From: Anaerolineae bacterium
GTDB lineage: Bacteria; Chloroflexota; Anaerolineae; Aggregatilineales; Aggregatilineaceae
Direction of reading: 5' to 3'
Assembly (NCBI GenBank): GCA_018056405.1
Contig: JAGPFT010000203.1
Location: forward strand, 1-5,999
DNA length: 5,999 nt
Below are positions 1-5,783 of this stretch, in pieces. Made by a program: the position numbers and the translations under genes. Position 1 is the stretch's first letter; every line of letters begins with the position of its first letter. The notes beneath the pieces are model-generated. The model was not told where the DNA came from. It searched no databases and saw nothing but the letters and a program-made list of their open reading frames with translations.

Positions 1-30
1 CAATCCCCTCTCCACACGCGGAGAGGGGAC
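1..30. repeat. Palindromic hairpin repeat, copy 1
   Basis: A perfect 9-bp inverted repeat (CCCCTCTCC at 5-13, GGAGAGGGG at 20-28) encloses a 6-base loop, ACACGC. The same arm sequence returns in the hairpin at 48-73 with a different loop, so the arms are kept and the loop is free to vary. This is the look of the short dispersed palindromic (REP-like) elements seen between genes in Chloroflexota and some other GC-rich bacteria. The left flank may be cut by the window edge. No coding function is seen. Confidence 0.75.
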
Positions 31-45
31 TGAGCCAGATACTTA

Positions 46-90
46 CTCCCCCTCTCCGTATATGGAGAGGGGGCCGGGGGGTGAGGTCTG
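46..90. repeat. Palindromic hairpin repeat, copy 2, with G-rich tail
   Basis: A perfect 10-bp inverted repeat (CCCCCTCTCC at 48-57, GGAGAGGGGG at 64-73) has a 6-base loop, GTATAT. It is followed at 74-87 by the tail CCGGGGGGTGAGGT. Read on the minus strand this tail is ACCTCACCCCCCGG running into the hairpin arm, which I recognise as a typical boundary of this dispersed repeat family. With copy 1, which lies 20 bases away stem to stem, it forms a two-hairpin unit. Since it is followed by a promoter, it could also end transcription coming from the left, but neither strand shows a T tract. Confidence 0.75.
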
Positions 91-138
91 CAACCGATCT
101 CTGCACCTGCCCCCAAATCCGAATGCATCCATTCCCCT

Positions 139-167
139 TTGGCAAGCGGCCCGCAGCGCAGTAGAAT
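139..167 (+). promoter_or_regulatory. Predicted sigma70-type promoter of the Roadblock gene
   Basis: TTGGCA at 139-144 matches the -35 consensus at 5 of 6 bases, and TAGAAT at 162-167 matches the -10 consensus at 5 of 6. The spacer is exactly 17 bases. Transcription would begin near 173-176, giving a leader of about 70 bases that contains a small CGCGC/GCGCG hairpin (185-198, loop GATA) and then the ribosome binding site. It is the only convincing promoter I see on the plus strand in front of a gene. There is no experimental support. Confidence 0.55.
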
Positions 168-243
168 GGGAGCGTGAAGTGAACCGCGCGATAGCGCGAC
201 ACCATGCCACTGGCGCGTTGCACGGCCCGAAAGGAGCACACTC

Positions 244-615
244 ATGGCGCGTTCGCGGACCGAGCTTATGGTAGACCGCCTGCGCGAGCTTCAAATCGCC
301 ACCACCGACATCGAAGCATCGGCCATCGTCAGTGTGGACGGGTTGATCATGGCCTCGGCCCTGCCTTCCGACGCCGAAGAAGACCGCGTGTCGGCCATGT
401 CCGCAGCGATGCTCTCGCTCGGCGAACGCATAGCCAGCGAATTGGGACGGGGCACGCTCGACCAGGTTTACGTGCGCGGGGATAGCGGCTATGTGATCCT
501 GATGGCCATCGGGGAAGAGGCCGTCCTGACAGCGCTCGTCCGCGATAGCGCCAAGCTGGGTCTGGTGTTTCTGGACATGAAGCGAGCGGCCAATGACCTG
601 GCGAAATTGGTGTGA
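244..615 (+). CDS. Roadblock/LC7 domain protein
   Basis: A 123-aa protein made up of one Roadblock/LC7 domain. The family pattern is visible: an N-terminal helix (about residues 5-20), the strand IVSVDGLIMAS (28-38), a long helix with many Ala and Ser (about 46-68), paired strands around VYVRGDSGYVILMAIG (75-90) and AVLTALV (93-99), then a C-terminal helix (103-122). The length is normal for stand-alone members. Such proteins dimerise and in known cases act on small Ras-like GTPases, for example MglB on MglA; others are scaffolds. No GTPase gene is in the window, so the partner is unknown. AGGAG at 232-236, 7 bases before the ATG, fixes the start; Met9 is a less likely alternative. The protein is cytoplasmic, with no signal peptide or membrane segment. 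It lies ahead of pyrG but is separated from it by hairpin structures, so joint function with CTP synthesis is not implied. Confidence 0.87.
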   Translation: MARSRTELMVDRLRELQIATTDIEASAIVSVDGLIMASALPSDAEEDRVSAMSAAMLSLGERIASELGRGTLDQVYVRGDSGYVILMAIGEEAVLTALVRDSAKLGLVFLDMKRAANDLAKLV

Positions 616-643
616 ACGGCGGCTCATTGCCGCACCGTTCACA
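611..643 (+). other. Stem-loop over the Roadblock stop codon
   Basis: TGTGAACGG at 611-619 pairs perfectly with CCGTTCACA at 635-643 (9 bp). An inner CGGC/GCCG stem (620-623 with 629-632, loop TCATT) extends it, leaving a 2-base bulge (633-634). The left arm includes the TGA stop codon of the Roadblock gene (613-615). No T run follows, so it is not a canonical intrinsic terminator. It may protect the 3' end of the mRNA, help termination, or serve as a protein-binding palindrome. Confidence 0.6.
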
Positions 644-663
644 GAATCGTCAGCACTGAGGGA

Positions 664-707
664 GCGGGGAGCAAGACGGCAACGCCACAGTCTCCCCGCC
701 GTTTTTT
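664..707 (+). terminator. pyrG: Terminator-like structure upstream of pyrG (possible attenuator)
   Basis: GCGGGGAG at 664-671 pairs with CTCCCCGC at 692-699, and after two bases comes a run of six T (702-707). A second stem competes: ACGGC at 676-680 with GCCGT at 698-702, directly next to the T run and extendable by A-T and G-T pairs (673-675 with 703-705). The two stems share bases 698-699 and cross each other, so they are largely exclusive. The element ends 29 bases before the pyrG start, which is too little room for a separate promoter. It is either the end of the Roadblock transcript with read-through, or a leader attenuator for pyrG. Confidence 0.65.
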
Positions 708-736
708 GAGCAGCCCAGGAAGGGGCAGGACTGCGT

Positions 737-2371
737 ATGCCTAAGTACATCTTCTGCACGGGCGGTGTGGTGAGTTCGGTGGGCAAAGGGGTCACGGCGG
801 CAGCCATTGGCCGCCTCCTGAAAGCGCGCGGGTTAAAGGTGGCCATTCAGAAGCTCGACCCCTACCTGAATGTAGACCCTGGCACGATGAGTCCCTACCA
901 GCATGGCGAGGTCTTCGTCACGGTGGACGGTGCCGAGACCGATCTCGACCTGGGACACTACGAGCGTTTCGCCGACGAAGCCCTGGATCGCACCTGCAAC
1001 GTGACCACCGGCCAGATTTACGCCGAAGTCATCGGCAGAGAGCGGCGCGGCGACTTCCTCGGCGGCACCATCCAGGTCATCCCGCACATCACCAACGAAA
1101 TCAAGCGCCGCATCGCCCTGGTCGGCCAGGAAAGTAACCCCGACGTGGTGATCGTGGAAGTAGGCGGCACGGTCGGCGACATCGAGGGCCAACCCTTCCT
1201 GGAAGCGATCCGTCAACTGCGCACGGACGTGGGGCGCGACAATACGCTCTACGTCCATGTCACCTTCCTGCCCCACATTGGCGCGACCGGCGAGCTAAAG
1301 ACCAAGCCCACCCAGCACAGCGTGCGCGAACTGCGCAGCATTGGCATCCAGCCGCAGGTGATCATCGCCCGCACCGATCATCCTGTCAGCCAGGACCTGA
1401 TCGGCAAGATTGCCCTCTTCTGCGATGTCGAGGCGCGCGCCGTCATCCCCCTGGAAACCACCGACAACATCTACGACGTGCCGCTGGTGCTCGAAGACGC
1501 CGGCCTGGGCGATTTCATCGTCGAATACCTGCACCTGCCCCCCTCGCCCCCCGACCTGTCCGCCTGGCGGCAAATGGTGGCGCGTATGCGCCAGGTCAAC
1601 AAGCCGCTGCGCATCGCCATCGTCGGCAAATACGTCGAGCTGCACGACGCCTACATGAGCGTCAAAGAAGCGCTATTGCACGCCGCTGTCGCTCAAGATC
1701 GCAAAGTCGAGATTGTGTGGGTCCCTTCAGGCGACCTGGAAAAGAACAAGCACTGGGACTTGCTGGAGGGCGTGAGCGGCATTGTCGTTCCTGGCGGCTT
1801 TGGCTATCGGGGCGTCGAAGGCAAGGTGCTGGCCGCTCGTTTCGCCCGCACCACGCGCACTCCCTATCTGGGTCTCTGCCTGGGGATGCAGGTGATGTGC
1901 ATCGAATTCGCGCGCAACGTGCTCGGCCTGGAAGACGCCAACAGCACCGAGTACGACAAAACGTGCGCCCACCCGATCATTGACCTGATGCCCGACCAGC
2001 ACGACGTTGCCAACCTGGGGGGGACGATGCGCCTCGGTGCCTACCCCTGCGCGCTGGCCCCTGGCTCCAAAGCGGCAGCCGCTTACCAGACCGATATTAT
2101 TCAGGAGCGGCACCGCCATCGCTTTGAGTTCAACAATCGCTACCGTGAGCAGTTCACGGCGCACGGGGCATGGCTCAGCGGCCTGAGTCCCGATGGGCGG
2201 TTGGTCGAGATCATAGAACTGAGAGATCACCCCTTCATGGTGGGCAGCCAGTTTCACCCGGAGTTCCAAAGTCGGCCCAACAACCCGCACCCCCTGTTCC
2301 GCGAGTTCGTGCGCGCAGCCATCGCCCACGAAGCGCAGCAGAGCGCGCCTGTTGAGCCAGCCGGCAAGTGA
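737..2371 (+). CDS. pyrG: CTP synthase (glutamine hydrolysing)
   Basis: CTP synthase turns UTP, ATP and glutamine into CTP, the last step of pyrimidine nucleotide synthesis; the enzyme is a cytosolic tetramer. At 544 aa the length is normal. The N-terminal synthase domain (about 1-266) opens with KYIFCTGGVVSSVGKG (3-18), the nucleotide-binding loop, and has ETDLDLGHYERF (67-78) and EVGGTVGDIE (141-150), which carry the likely Mg-binding acids Asp71 and Glu141, and the KTKPTQHSV segment (188-196) of the UTP/CTP site. The class I glutamine amidotransferase domain (about 290-528) has PGGFGYRG (352-359, oxyanion loop), GLCLGMQ with nucleophile Cys381, ERHRHRFEFN (457-466) and HPEF with His507 and Glu509 to complete the triad. 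All key residues are present. ATG is preceded by AGGAAGGGG (718-726) and AGGA (727-730). The last 15 or so residues are a poorly conserved tail. No promoter lies between the upstream terminator-like structure and the start. Confidence 0.98.
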   Translation: MPKYIFCTGGVVSSVGKGVTAAAIGRLLKARGLKVAIQKLDPYLNVDPGTMSPYQHGEVFVTVDGAETDLDLGHYERFADEALDRTCNVTTGQIYAEVIGRERRGDFLGGTIQVIPHITNEIKRRIALVGQESNPDVVIVEVGGTVGDIEGQPFLEAIRQLRTDVGRDNTLYVHVTFLPHIGATGELKTKPTQHSVRELRSIGIQPQVIIARTDHPVSQDLIGKIALFCDVEARAVIPLETTDNIYDVPLVLEDAGLGDFIVEYLHLPPSPPDLSAWRQMVARMRQVNKPLRIAIVGKYVELHDAYMSVKEALLHAAVAQDRKVEIVWVPSGDLEKNKHWDLLEGVSGIVVPGGFGYRGVEGKVLAARFARTTRTPYLGLCLGMQVMCIEFARNVLGLEDANSTEYDKTCAHPIIDLMPDQHDVANLGGTMRLGAYPCALAPGSKAAAAYQTDIIQERHRHRFEFNNRYREQFTAHGAWLSGLSPDGRLVEIIELRDHPFMVGSQFHPEFQSRPNNPHPLFREFVRAAIAHEAQQSAPVEPAGK

Positions 2372-2429
2372 TCGCGGAGATCCGGGCGGGAGCCATGCTG
2401 AGCGGACGCTCGCGCAAAAGAGGACACGC

Positions 2430-2648
2430 ATGGATGATCTGGAGTATCTTTGGGATGGCCTGCTCAGCCGGCGCGCGGAGTTGATTCGCGCTGCCTGGGC
2501 CGCGCTTTCCCGCCGAGAACAGCGGGCCGTCCACGAGCACCTGGTGCGCATGACAACCGAAGAGGGCTGGACTGCGCCACAACAGAAATCAGCCAGGATC
2601 GCGCTGGACATTCTGACCACGCAGCCCCCGAAAGAGCGGGGCGAGTAG
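2430..2648 (+). CDS. Small conserved protein of unknown function (72 aa)
   Basis: The protein has 72 residues and is predicted to be all helical and soluble. It begins MDDLEYLWDGLLSRRAELIR, continues with the helix WAALSRREQRAVHEHLVRM (23-41) and the segment EEGWTAPQQKSARIALDIL (44-62). I recall similar small proteins with the pattern LW..LLSR, then AV..HL.RM, then E.GW...Q..SA..AL in Chloroflexota, but I know no function for them. The ATG at 2430 is chosen because AAGAGGA (2418-2424) lies 5 bases before it. An earlier in-frame ATG at 2352 would give 98 aa, overlap the pyrG end by 20 bases and add a low-complexity N-terminus. It follows pyrG by 58 bases on the same strand and is probably co-transcribed. 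There are no Cys residues, metal motif or catalytic signature. Confidence 0.75.
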   Translation: MDDLEYLWDGLLSRRAELIRAAWAALSRREQRAVHEHLVRMTTEEGWTAPQQKSARIALDILTTQPPKERGE

Positions 2649-2692
2649 CCCTGGGCACAGCGGAAACAAGGTCAGCGCGCGGGCATCCAACA

Positions 2693-2727
2693 TACAGGGG
2701 CGTATGCGGCTGCGACACGCCTCTGTA
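2693..2727. terminator. Stem-loop between convergent genes, probable two-way terminator
   Basis: TACAGGGGCGT at 2693-2703 pairs with ACGCCTCTGTA at 2717-2727 over 11 bp with one G-T pair, around a 13-base loop. It sits midway in the 119-base gap between the plus-strand unknown gene (ends 2648) and the minus-strand response regulator (ends 2768), where a shared terminator is expected. Neither strand has a T run next to the stem, so termination may be weak or Rho-aided. A second small stem, GCGGC/GCCGC (2764-2768 with 2774-2778), spans the stop codon of the response regulator. Confidence 0.45.
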
Positions 2728-2767
2728 CCGTCCGGCTTAGCGAGAGTGGAGGGCTTCCAGGAAGCGG

Positions 2768-3508
2768 CTATTCGCCGCCGCGTCTGAAGTCCACGAAGCG
2801 GTAGCCGACGCCGCGCTCGGTCAGGATATACTTGGGGTCCGAGGGGTCTTCCTCAATCTTCTCGCGCAAATAGTTGACATAGAGACGAACGTAGTGCGTC
2901 TCGTCGCGGTACTCATAGCCCCACACTTTAGCGAGCAGTTGCTCGTGTGGCACCGTCCAGCCAGCGTTCTCGATCAGGTGATACAGCAGCCGATATTCGG
3001 TCGGGCGCAGTTTGATGTGCTCGCCGTTGACGATCACTTCACGCCGGTTGAAGTCCACGCTCAGACGTTCATCAATCTTGAGAATGGCCTGGTCGGGCGA
3101 GGTGCTGGGCATCTCGGCCCGGCGAAGCACAGCGCGCACGCGGCTGGATAGCTCGCGCGAGCCAAACGGCTTGGTCACATAGTCATCAGCGCCAAGCTCC
3201 AGCCCATAGACCTTATCGTCCTCTTCCCCCTTCGCAGTAAGCATAATCACCGGAACGCTGGAGAACTCGCGCAGCATCCGTAGCGTTTCAAAGCCATCTA
3301 GCGAGGGCATCATCACGTCGAGCAGGACTAGGTCCGGCAATTGCGTGCGAATCATTTCCAGTGCTCGAACGCCGCTGTTCGCTTCCAACACCTGGTAGCC
3401 TTCCAGTTCGAGGTTCATACGGATGAAGCCGATCATGCGCGGCTCATCATCCACCACCAAGATTCGCTTGGCATCGCGCGGCATCACGCGCGGCGGTTTG
3501 CTGGACAT
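2768..3508 (-). CDS. OmpR/PhoB-family response regulator
   Basis: A 246-aa DNA-binding response regulator. The receiver domain (about 14-130) has the acidic pair Asp20-Asp21, phosphoacceptor Asp64 in LLDVMMP, Thr91 in LTAKG, Tyr110 in ADDY and Lys113 in TKPF, so the phosphorylation site is intact. The winged-helix effector domain (about 144-240) has LRPTEYRLLYHL (167-178), the recognition-helix region ETHYVRLYVNYLREKI (203-218) and the wing ILTERGVGYRF (228-238). When phosphorylated, members dimerise and bind direct repeats at promoters. The start is supported by a GGGGGAGAG purine run 7 bases before the ATG; Met9 is possible but less well placed. It is the last gene of the minus-strand series, 18 bases after the 79-aa gene. 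No histidine kinase gene is next to it, so it is an orphan within this window; its target genes are unknown. Confidence 0.93.
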   Translation of the reverse strand: MSSKPPRVMPRDAKRILVVDDEPRMIGFIRMNLELEGYQVLEANSGVRALEMIRTQLPDLVLLDVMMPSLDGFETLRMLREFSSVPVIMLTAKGEEDDKVYGLELGADDYVTKPFGSRELSSRVRAVLRRAEMPSTSPDQAILKIDERLSVDFNRREVIVNGEHIKLRPTEYRLLYHLIENAGWTVPHEQLLAKVWGYEYRDETHYVRLYVNYLREKIEEDPSDPKYILTERGVGYRFVDFRRGGE

Positions 3509-3526
3509 TTTCTAACTCTCCCCCGA

Positions 3527-3766
3527 TCAGACCGCGAAGGGACTGATGATCTCCTCTTCCTGTCCGCTGGGCATCACTTCAACGAAGCTGATGCGGTGCC
3601 AGGGCAGAATAATCGTCTGTACCTCTGGCAACACATAGTGTACCTCGCGCCCATCACGCCGTCGCGGATGCAGGCAGACAATCGCCTGATCCGTCGGTGC
3701 GGGCAGCGCCTCAACCTCCGCCAGAATTGGCTCTTCATTGATGATATGAACCAACAGTGTGTGCAT
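3527..3766 (-). CDS. Small conserved protein of unknown function (79 aa)
   Basis: The protein has 79 residues. Notable segments are IINEEPILAEVEALPAPTD (8-26), IVCLHPRRRDGREVHYV (29-45), TIILPWHRISFVEVMPS (51-67) and an acidic stretch EEE (70-72). The alternating hydrophobic pattern points to a small beta-rich fold. The PRRRDG turn and PWHRI..VEV strand look like the conserved core; I recall similar small proteins in Chloroflexota but no named family or function. GAGAGG at 3775-3780, 8 bases before the ATG, supports the start. It lies 29 bases after the FHA gene and 18 bases before the response regulator, and its stop codon lies close to the response-regulator ribosome binding site, so the three are very likely co-transcribed. 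There is no signal peptide, membrane segment or metal motif. Confidence 0.78.
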   Translation of the reverse strand: MHTLLVHIINEEPILAEVEALPAPTDQAIVCLHPRRRDGREVHYVLPEVQTIILPWHRISFVEVMPSGQEEEIISPFAV

Positions 3767-3795
3767 AAGGTATGCCTCTCAGAGACAAGGCCCAC

Positions 3796-4296
3796 TCAAC
3801 GGAAGAAGATGCTGAACACCAAGTGCCCCATACGAATCTCGTCACCATCGCGCAGCACGCGCGGCTGGTGGGGGATAAGCCGCTGCCCGTTGAGAAACGT
3901 GCCGTTCGTGCTGTCCAGGTCCACCAGAGTCAACGTGTCCTCTCCGCGCCGGATCATCCCATGCCGGCGCGACACTCCCAGCTCTGCTGCATCGTAGAGG
4001 GCAAGGTCAATGTCGGGCACCTCCAGCGCAGTGGGATCGCGCCGCCCGATAACGGTTTCCTCGCCTGGCTCGAAGACCAGCGGCTCGGCCACATCCCGAA
4101 TCCGGATCAGCACAGATGCGCCTTCGCCGAACCGCGCCGTTCCCCAGGTCATCCGCTCTCCGAAAGTCTCGTGATTCTCTGACTCCAACTGCGAGGTATC
4201 GGGAGCCTCTGCCTGCCCGACAAAAGGCTGGCCGCACTCCTCACAGAACAGGACACCTTCGCGGTTCTCGGAGCCACAGTACGGGCATATCTTCAT
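3796..4296 (-). CDS. Zinc-ribbon and FHA domain protein
   Basis: A 166-aa protein with two domains. The N-terminus is a short zinc ribbon, CPYCGSEN then FCEECG, with Cys4, Cys7, Cys18 and Cys21 (CxxC-10-CxxC). A polar linker (about 27-60) leads to a C-terminal FHA domain (about 62-165) with the standard phosphothreonine-binding residues: GRRD (84-87, Gly84 and Arg85), SRRH (109-112) and DSTNGTFLNG (128-137, including Ser129, Thr130 and Asn131). FHA domains bind phospho-Thr peptides made by Hanks-type Ser/Thr kinases, so this is a phosphorylation-dependent adaptor; the ribbon probably mediates a protein contact. The ATG overlaps the TGA of the J-domain/VWA gene in an ATGA arrangement, which indicates translational coupling; AGGA lies 11 bases upstream. 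The protein is cytoplasmic. No kinase gene is in the window. A PP2C phosphatase gene lies two genes upstream and could oppose the signal read here. Confidence 0.93.
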   Translation of the reverse strand: MKICPYCGSENREGVLFCEECGQPFVGQAEAPDTSQLESENHETFGERMTWGTARFGEGASVLIRIRDVAEPLVFEPGEETVIGRRDPTALEVPDIDLALYDAAELGVSRRHGMIRRGEDTLTLVDLDSTNGTFLNGQRLIPHQPRVLRDGDEIRMGHLVFSIFFR

Positions 4297-5783
4297 GGCG
4301 TATCATTTCCTGGCGCTGGCAGTGCGAGAAGCTGGCGGGTATGGAACTTCAGCGACTTACGACCTTCCTGGGAGAACGCCTGCGTACGCGACACGCGCCG
4401 TGCCTCGTGGATCGCTTTGTGCGCGAGTTCGTCCTGGCCGGCGGCAAACAAGCGGGTCGCCAGGTTCTCCAACTGCCGCGCTGCCTCCAGCGGCAGCCCA
4501 TTCGTGAGCGCTCGCTCGGCCTTCTGTTGGATACGATAGAGAGTGAGCTTGCCCAATGCATCGAGAATCGCCGTTGGCGGCTGCTCTGGGCTTGGCTCGT
4601 GAGCAAATTCAATCGCGATGTCGCTGATGACTTTGTACTGATGCCGTTCCGCGATTAGCACATCCCCAGTCACATCCAGCCGGACCACCGAGCGGAACCC
4701 CGCCTTGCTGCTCGGCGGCATTTGGAGCTGGACGAGCACGCGGATCGAGCGGTTCTTCTCCAATGTGCCGAGCGGAATCGGCTGCCACTCCACGTCAAGC
4801 GGCTGGGGATGTGGGTTCAGCCGGAAAGCAGACTCCAGCAGTACGTCGGCGTCGGGCGCAATCGTCAGTTGCAGCCGCTCGGCGAAAGCGTCCCCCAGGC
4901 TGCGCACGCGCTCATCCAGGAACTGGAGCACCGCCCTGGGCGTGTTGATGTAGGCCGACGAGCCACCGGTCGCCGCCGCCAGCGCATCGAGGAATTCGTC
5001 GTTCCACTCCTCCCCGATGCCCATGGCGCTGATGCCGATGCCGTCTTCGGCTGCCTTGCGGGCCAGCGCCAGGCAGCGCTCCTCATCGCCAAACGTGCGC
5101 CCATCCGTCAGCAGGATAACGTGATTCACCATGCGCGGCGCGAGATGCTTGCGACATTCGGCCACGCCCGCCGCCAAACCGTGATAGATCTCCGTCCCGC
5201 CCTCGGCGCGCATGATGCTCACCGTCGAGCGCAGCGATATCTTGTCCGTCACCGATGTCGCCGGGATCAACACGTCGGCGCGGTCGCTGAAGCTAACCAC
5301 AGCCAGGACATCCTGGGGCGAAAGCTGGTCAATGATGTGGTGCGCCGCCACTTTCACTTTGTCCAGCCGCGCCCCGCGCATGGACGTGCTGCGATCCAGC
5401 ACCAGAGTCAGGTTCATTGGCGCGGTGCTGCGCCGGCCAGAGATCACACGCTGCGTCGGCACAATATCCAGTAACAGGTAGAGCACCTGTGGCTCGACCA
5501 GCGTGCTCAGCACCCGTTTGCTGGGAACGACGCGCAGGGAGAAGTAAGCTGGCTCGTCGCGGAGATGGCGGTGTGCGTCGTCATAGCGTAGACGCTCGCC
5601 GGGATTGCTCAGGACACTGTACGCGGCAGCGATATCACGGAACTGGACATCCGCCCCCTGGTTGTGGTTGGCATCCGGGTGGAAGCGGCGTGCCATCACC
5701 CGATAGGCTTCGCGGATGTCGTCAGCGGTCGCTTCGGGGGAAATTCCTAGAATCGCATAGAGATTACGCGATGCGTCATTCAC
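4293..5783 (-). CDS. J-domain and von Willebrand factor A domain protein
   Basis: A 496-aa protein. Residues 7-69 form a DnaJ-type J domain: LYAILGISPEATADDIREAY, the HPD triad at His35-Pro36-Asp37 needed to stimulate DnaK ATPase, then the AYSVLSNPGERLRYD helix region. No Gly/Phe region or zinc centre of true DnaJ follows. Residues about 123-300 are a VWA domain with a complete metal-ion site: DRSTS (Asp130, Ser132, Ser134), Thr197 in GGTEIYHG, and Asp227 in LLTDG. A beta-rich segment (about 300-390) and a helical C-terminal domain (about 400-487, resembling helical repeats) complete it. Inferred role: a cytoplasmic co-chaperone-like scaffold bringing DnaK to a VWA-bound client. The start is GTG (5783). 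It is the first possible start because an in-frame TGA lies two codons upstream (5787-5789), and the J domain begins at residue 7. The ribosome binding site is weak. It is 24 bases after the PP2C gene and overlaps the FHA gene by 4 bases. Confidence 0.92.
   Translation of the reverse strand: MNDASRNLYAILGISPEATADDIREAYRVMARRFHPDANHNQGADVQFRDIAAAYSVLSNPGERLRYDDAHRHLRDEPAYFSLRVVPSKRVLSTLVEPQVLYLLLDIVPTQRVISGRRSTAPMNLTLVLDRSTSMRGARLDKVKVAAHHIIDQLSPQDVLAVVSFSDRADVLIPATSVTDKISLRSTVSIMRAEGGTEIYHGLAAGVAECRKHLAPRMVNHVILLTDGRTFGDEERCLALARKAAEDGIGISAMGIGEEWNDEFLDALAAATGGSSAYINTPRAVLQFLDERVRSLGDAFAERLQLTIAPDADVLLESAFRLNPHPQPLDVEWQPIPLGTLEKNRSIRVLVQLQMPPSSKAGFRSVVRLDVTGDVLIAERHQYKVISDIAIEFAHEPSPEQPPTAILDALGKLTLYRIQQKAERALTNGLPLEAARQLENLATRLFAAGQDELAHKAIHEARRVSRTQAFSQEGRKSLKFHTRQLLALPAPGNDTP

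Noticed and set aside
1..90. CRISPR-like repeat pair
   Set aside because: Only two units, each a perfect palindrome with its own loop and with no regular spacer set. Fits a dispersed hairpin element better.
185..198. CGCGC/GCGCG hairpin in the Roadblock leader
   Set aside because: Only 5 bp and likely by chance in GC-rich DNA; mentioned with the promoter but not called as an element.
642..647. CAGAAT as a -10 box for pyrG
   Set aside because: Only 4 of 6 matches, and no acceptable -35 box at 16-18 bases upstream. It also overlaps the arm of the 611-643 hairpin.
656..707. Bacillus-type CTP-sensing reiterative-transcription attenuator of pyrG
   Set aside because: The GGGC start and a pyrimidine-rich 5' terminator arm that define that mechanism are not present; the 5' arm here is purine-rich.
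43..846. Minus-strand open frame of 267 codons
   Set aside because: It runs antisense across the Roadblock gene, both hairpin structures and the pyrG start. The product is rich in Arg, His and Ala with no domain, as expected from GC-rich antisense reading.
2352..2429. Earlier in-frame ATG (2352) for the small gene after pyrG
   Set aside because: It overlaps the pyrG end, and the added 26 residues look like non-coding translation. The ATG at 2430 has AAGAGGA 5 bases upstream.
1727..2620. Minus-strand open frame of 297 codons
   Set aside because: Antisense to pyrG and the 72-aa gene, whose protein motifs are certain for pyrG. No recognisable domain.
3341..3997. Plus-strand open frame of 218 codons
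   Set aside because: It crosses three minus-strand genes with clear motifs or ribosome binding sites and has no domain.
4722..5474. Plus-strand open frame of 250 codons
   Set aside because: Antisense to the J-VWA gene, whose VWA and J motifs are clear. Composition is typical of a shadow frame.
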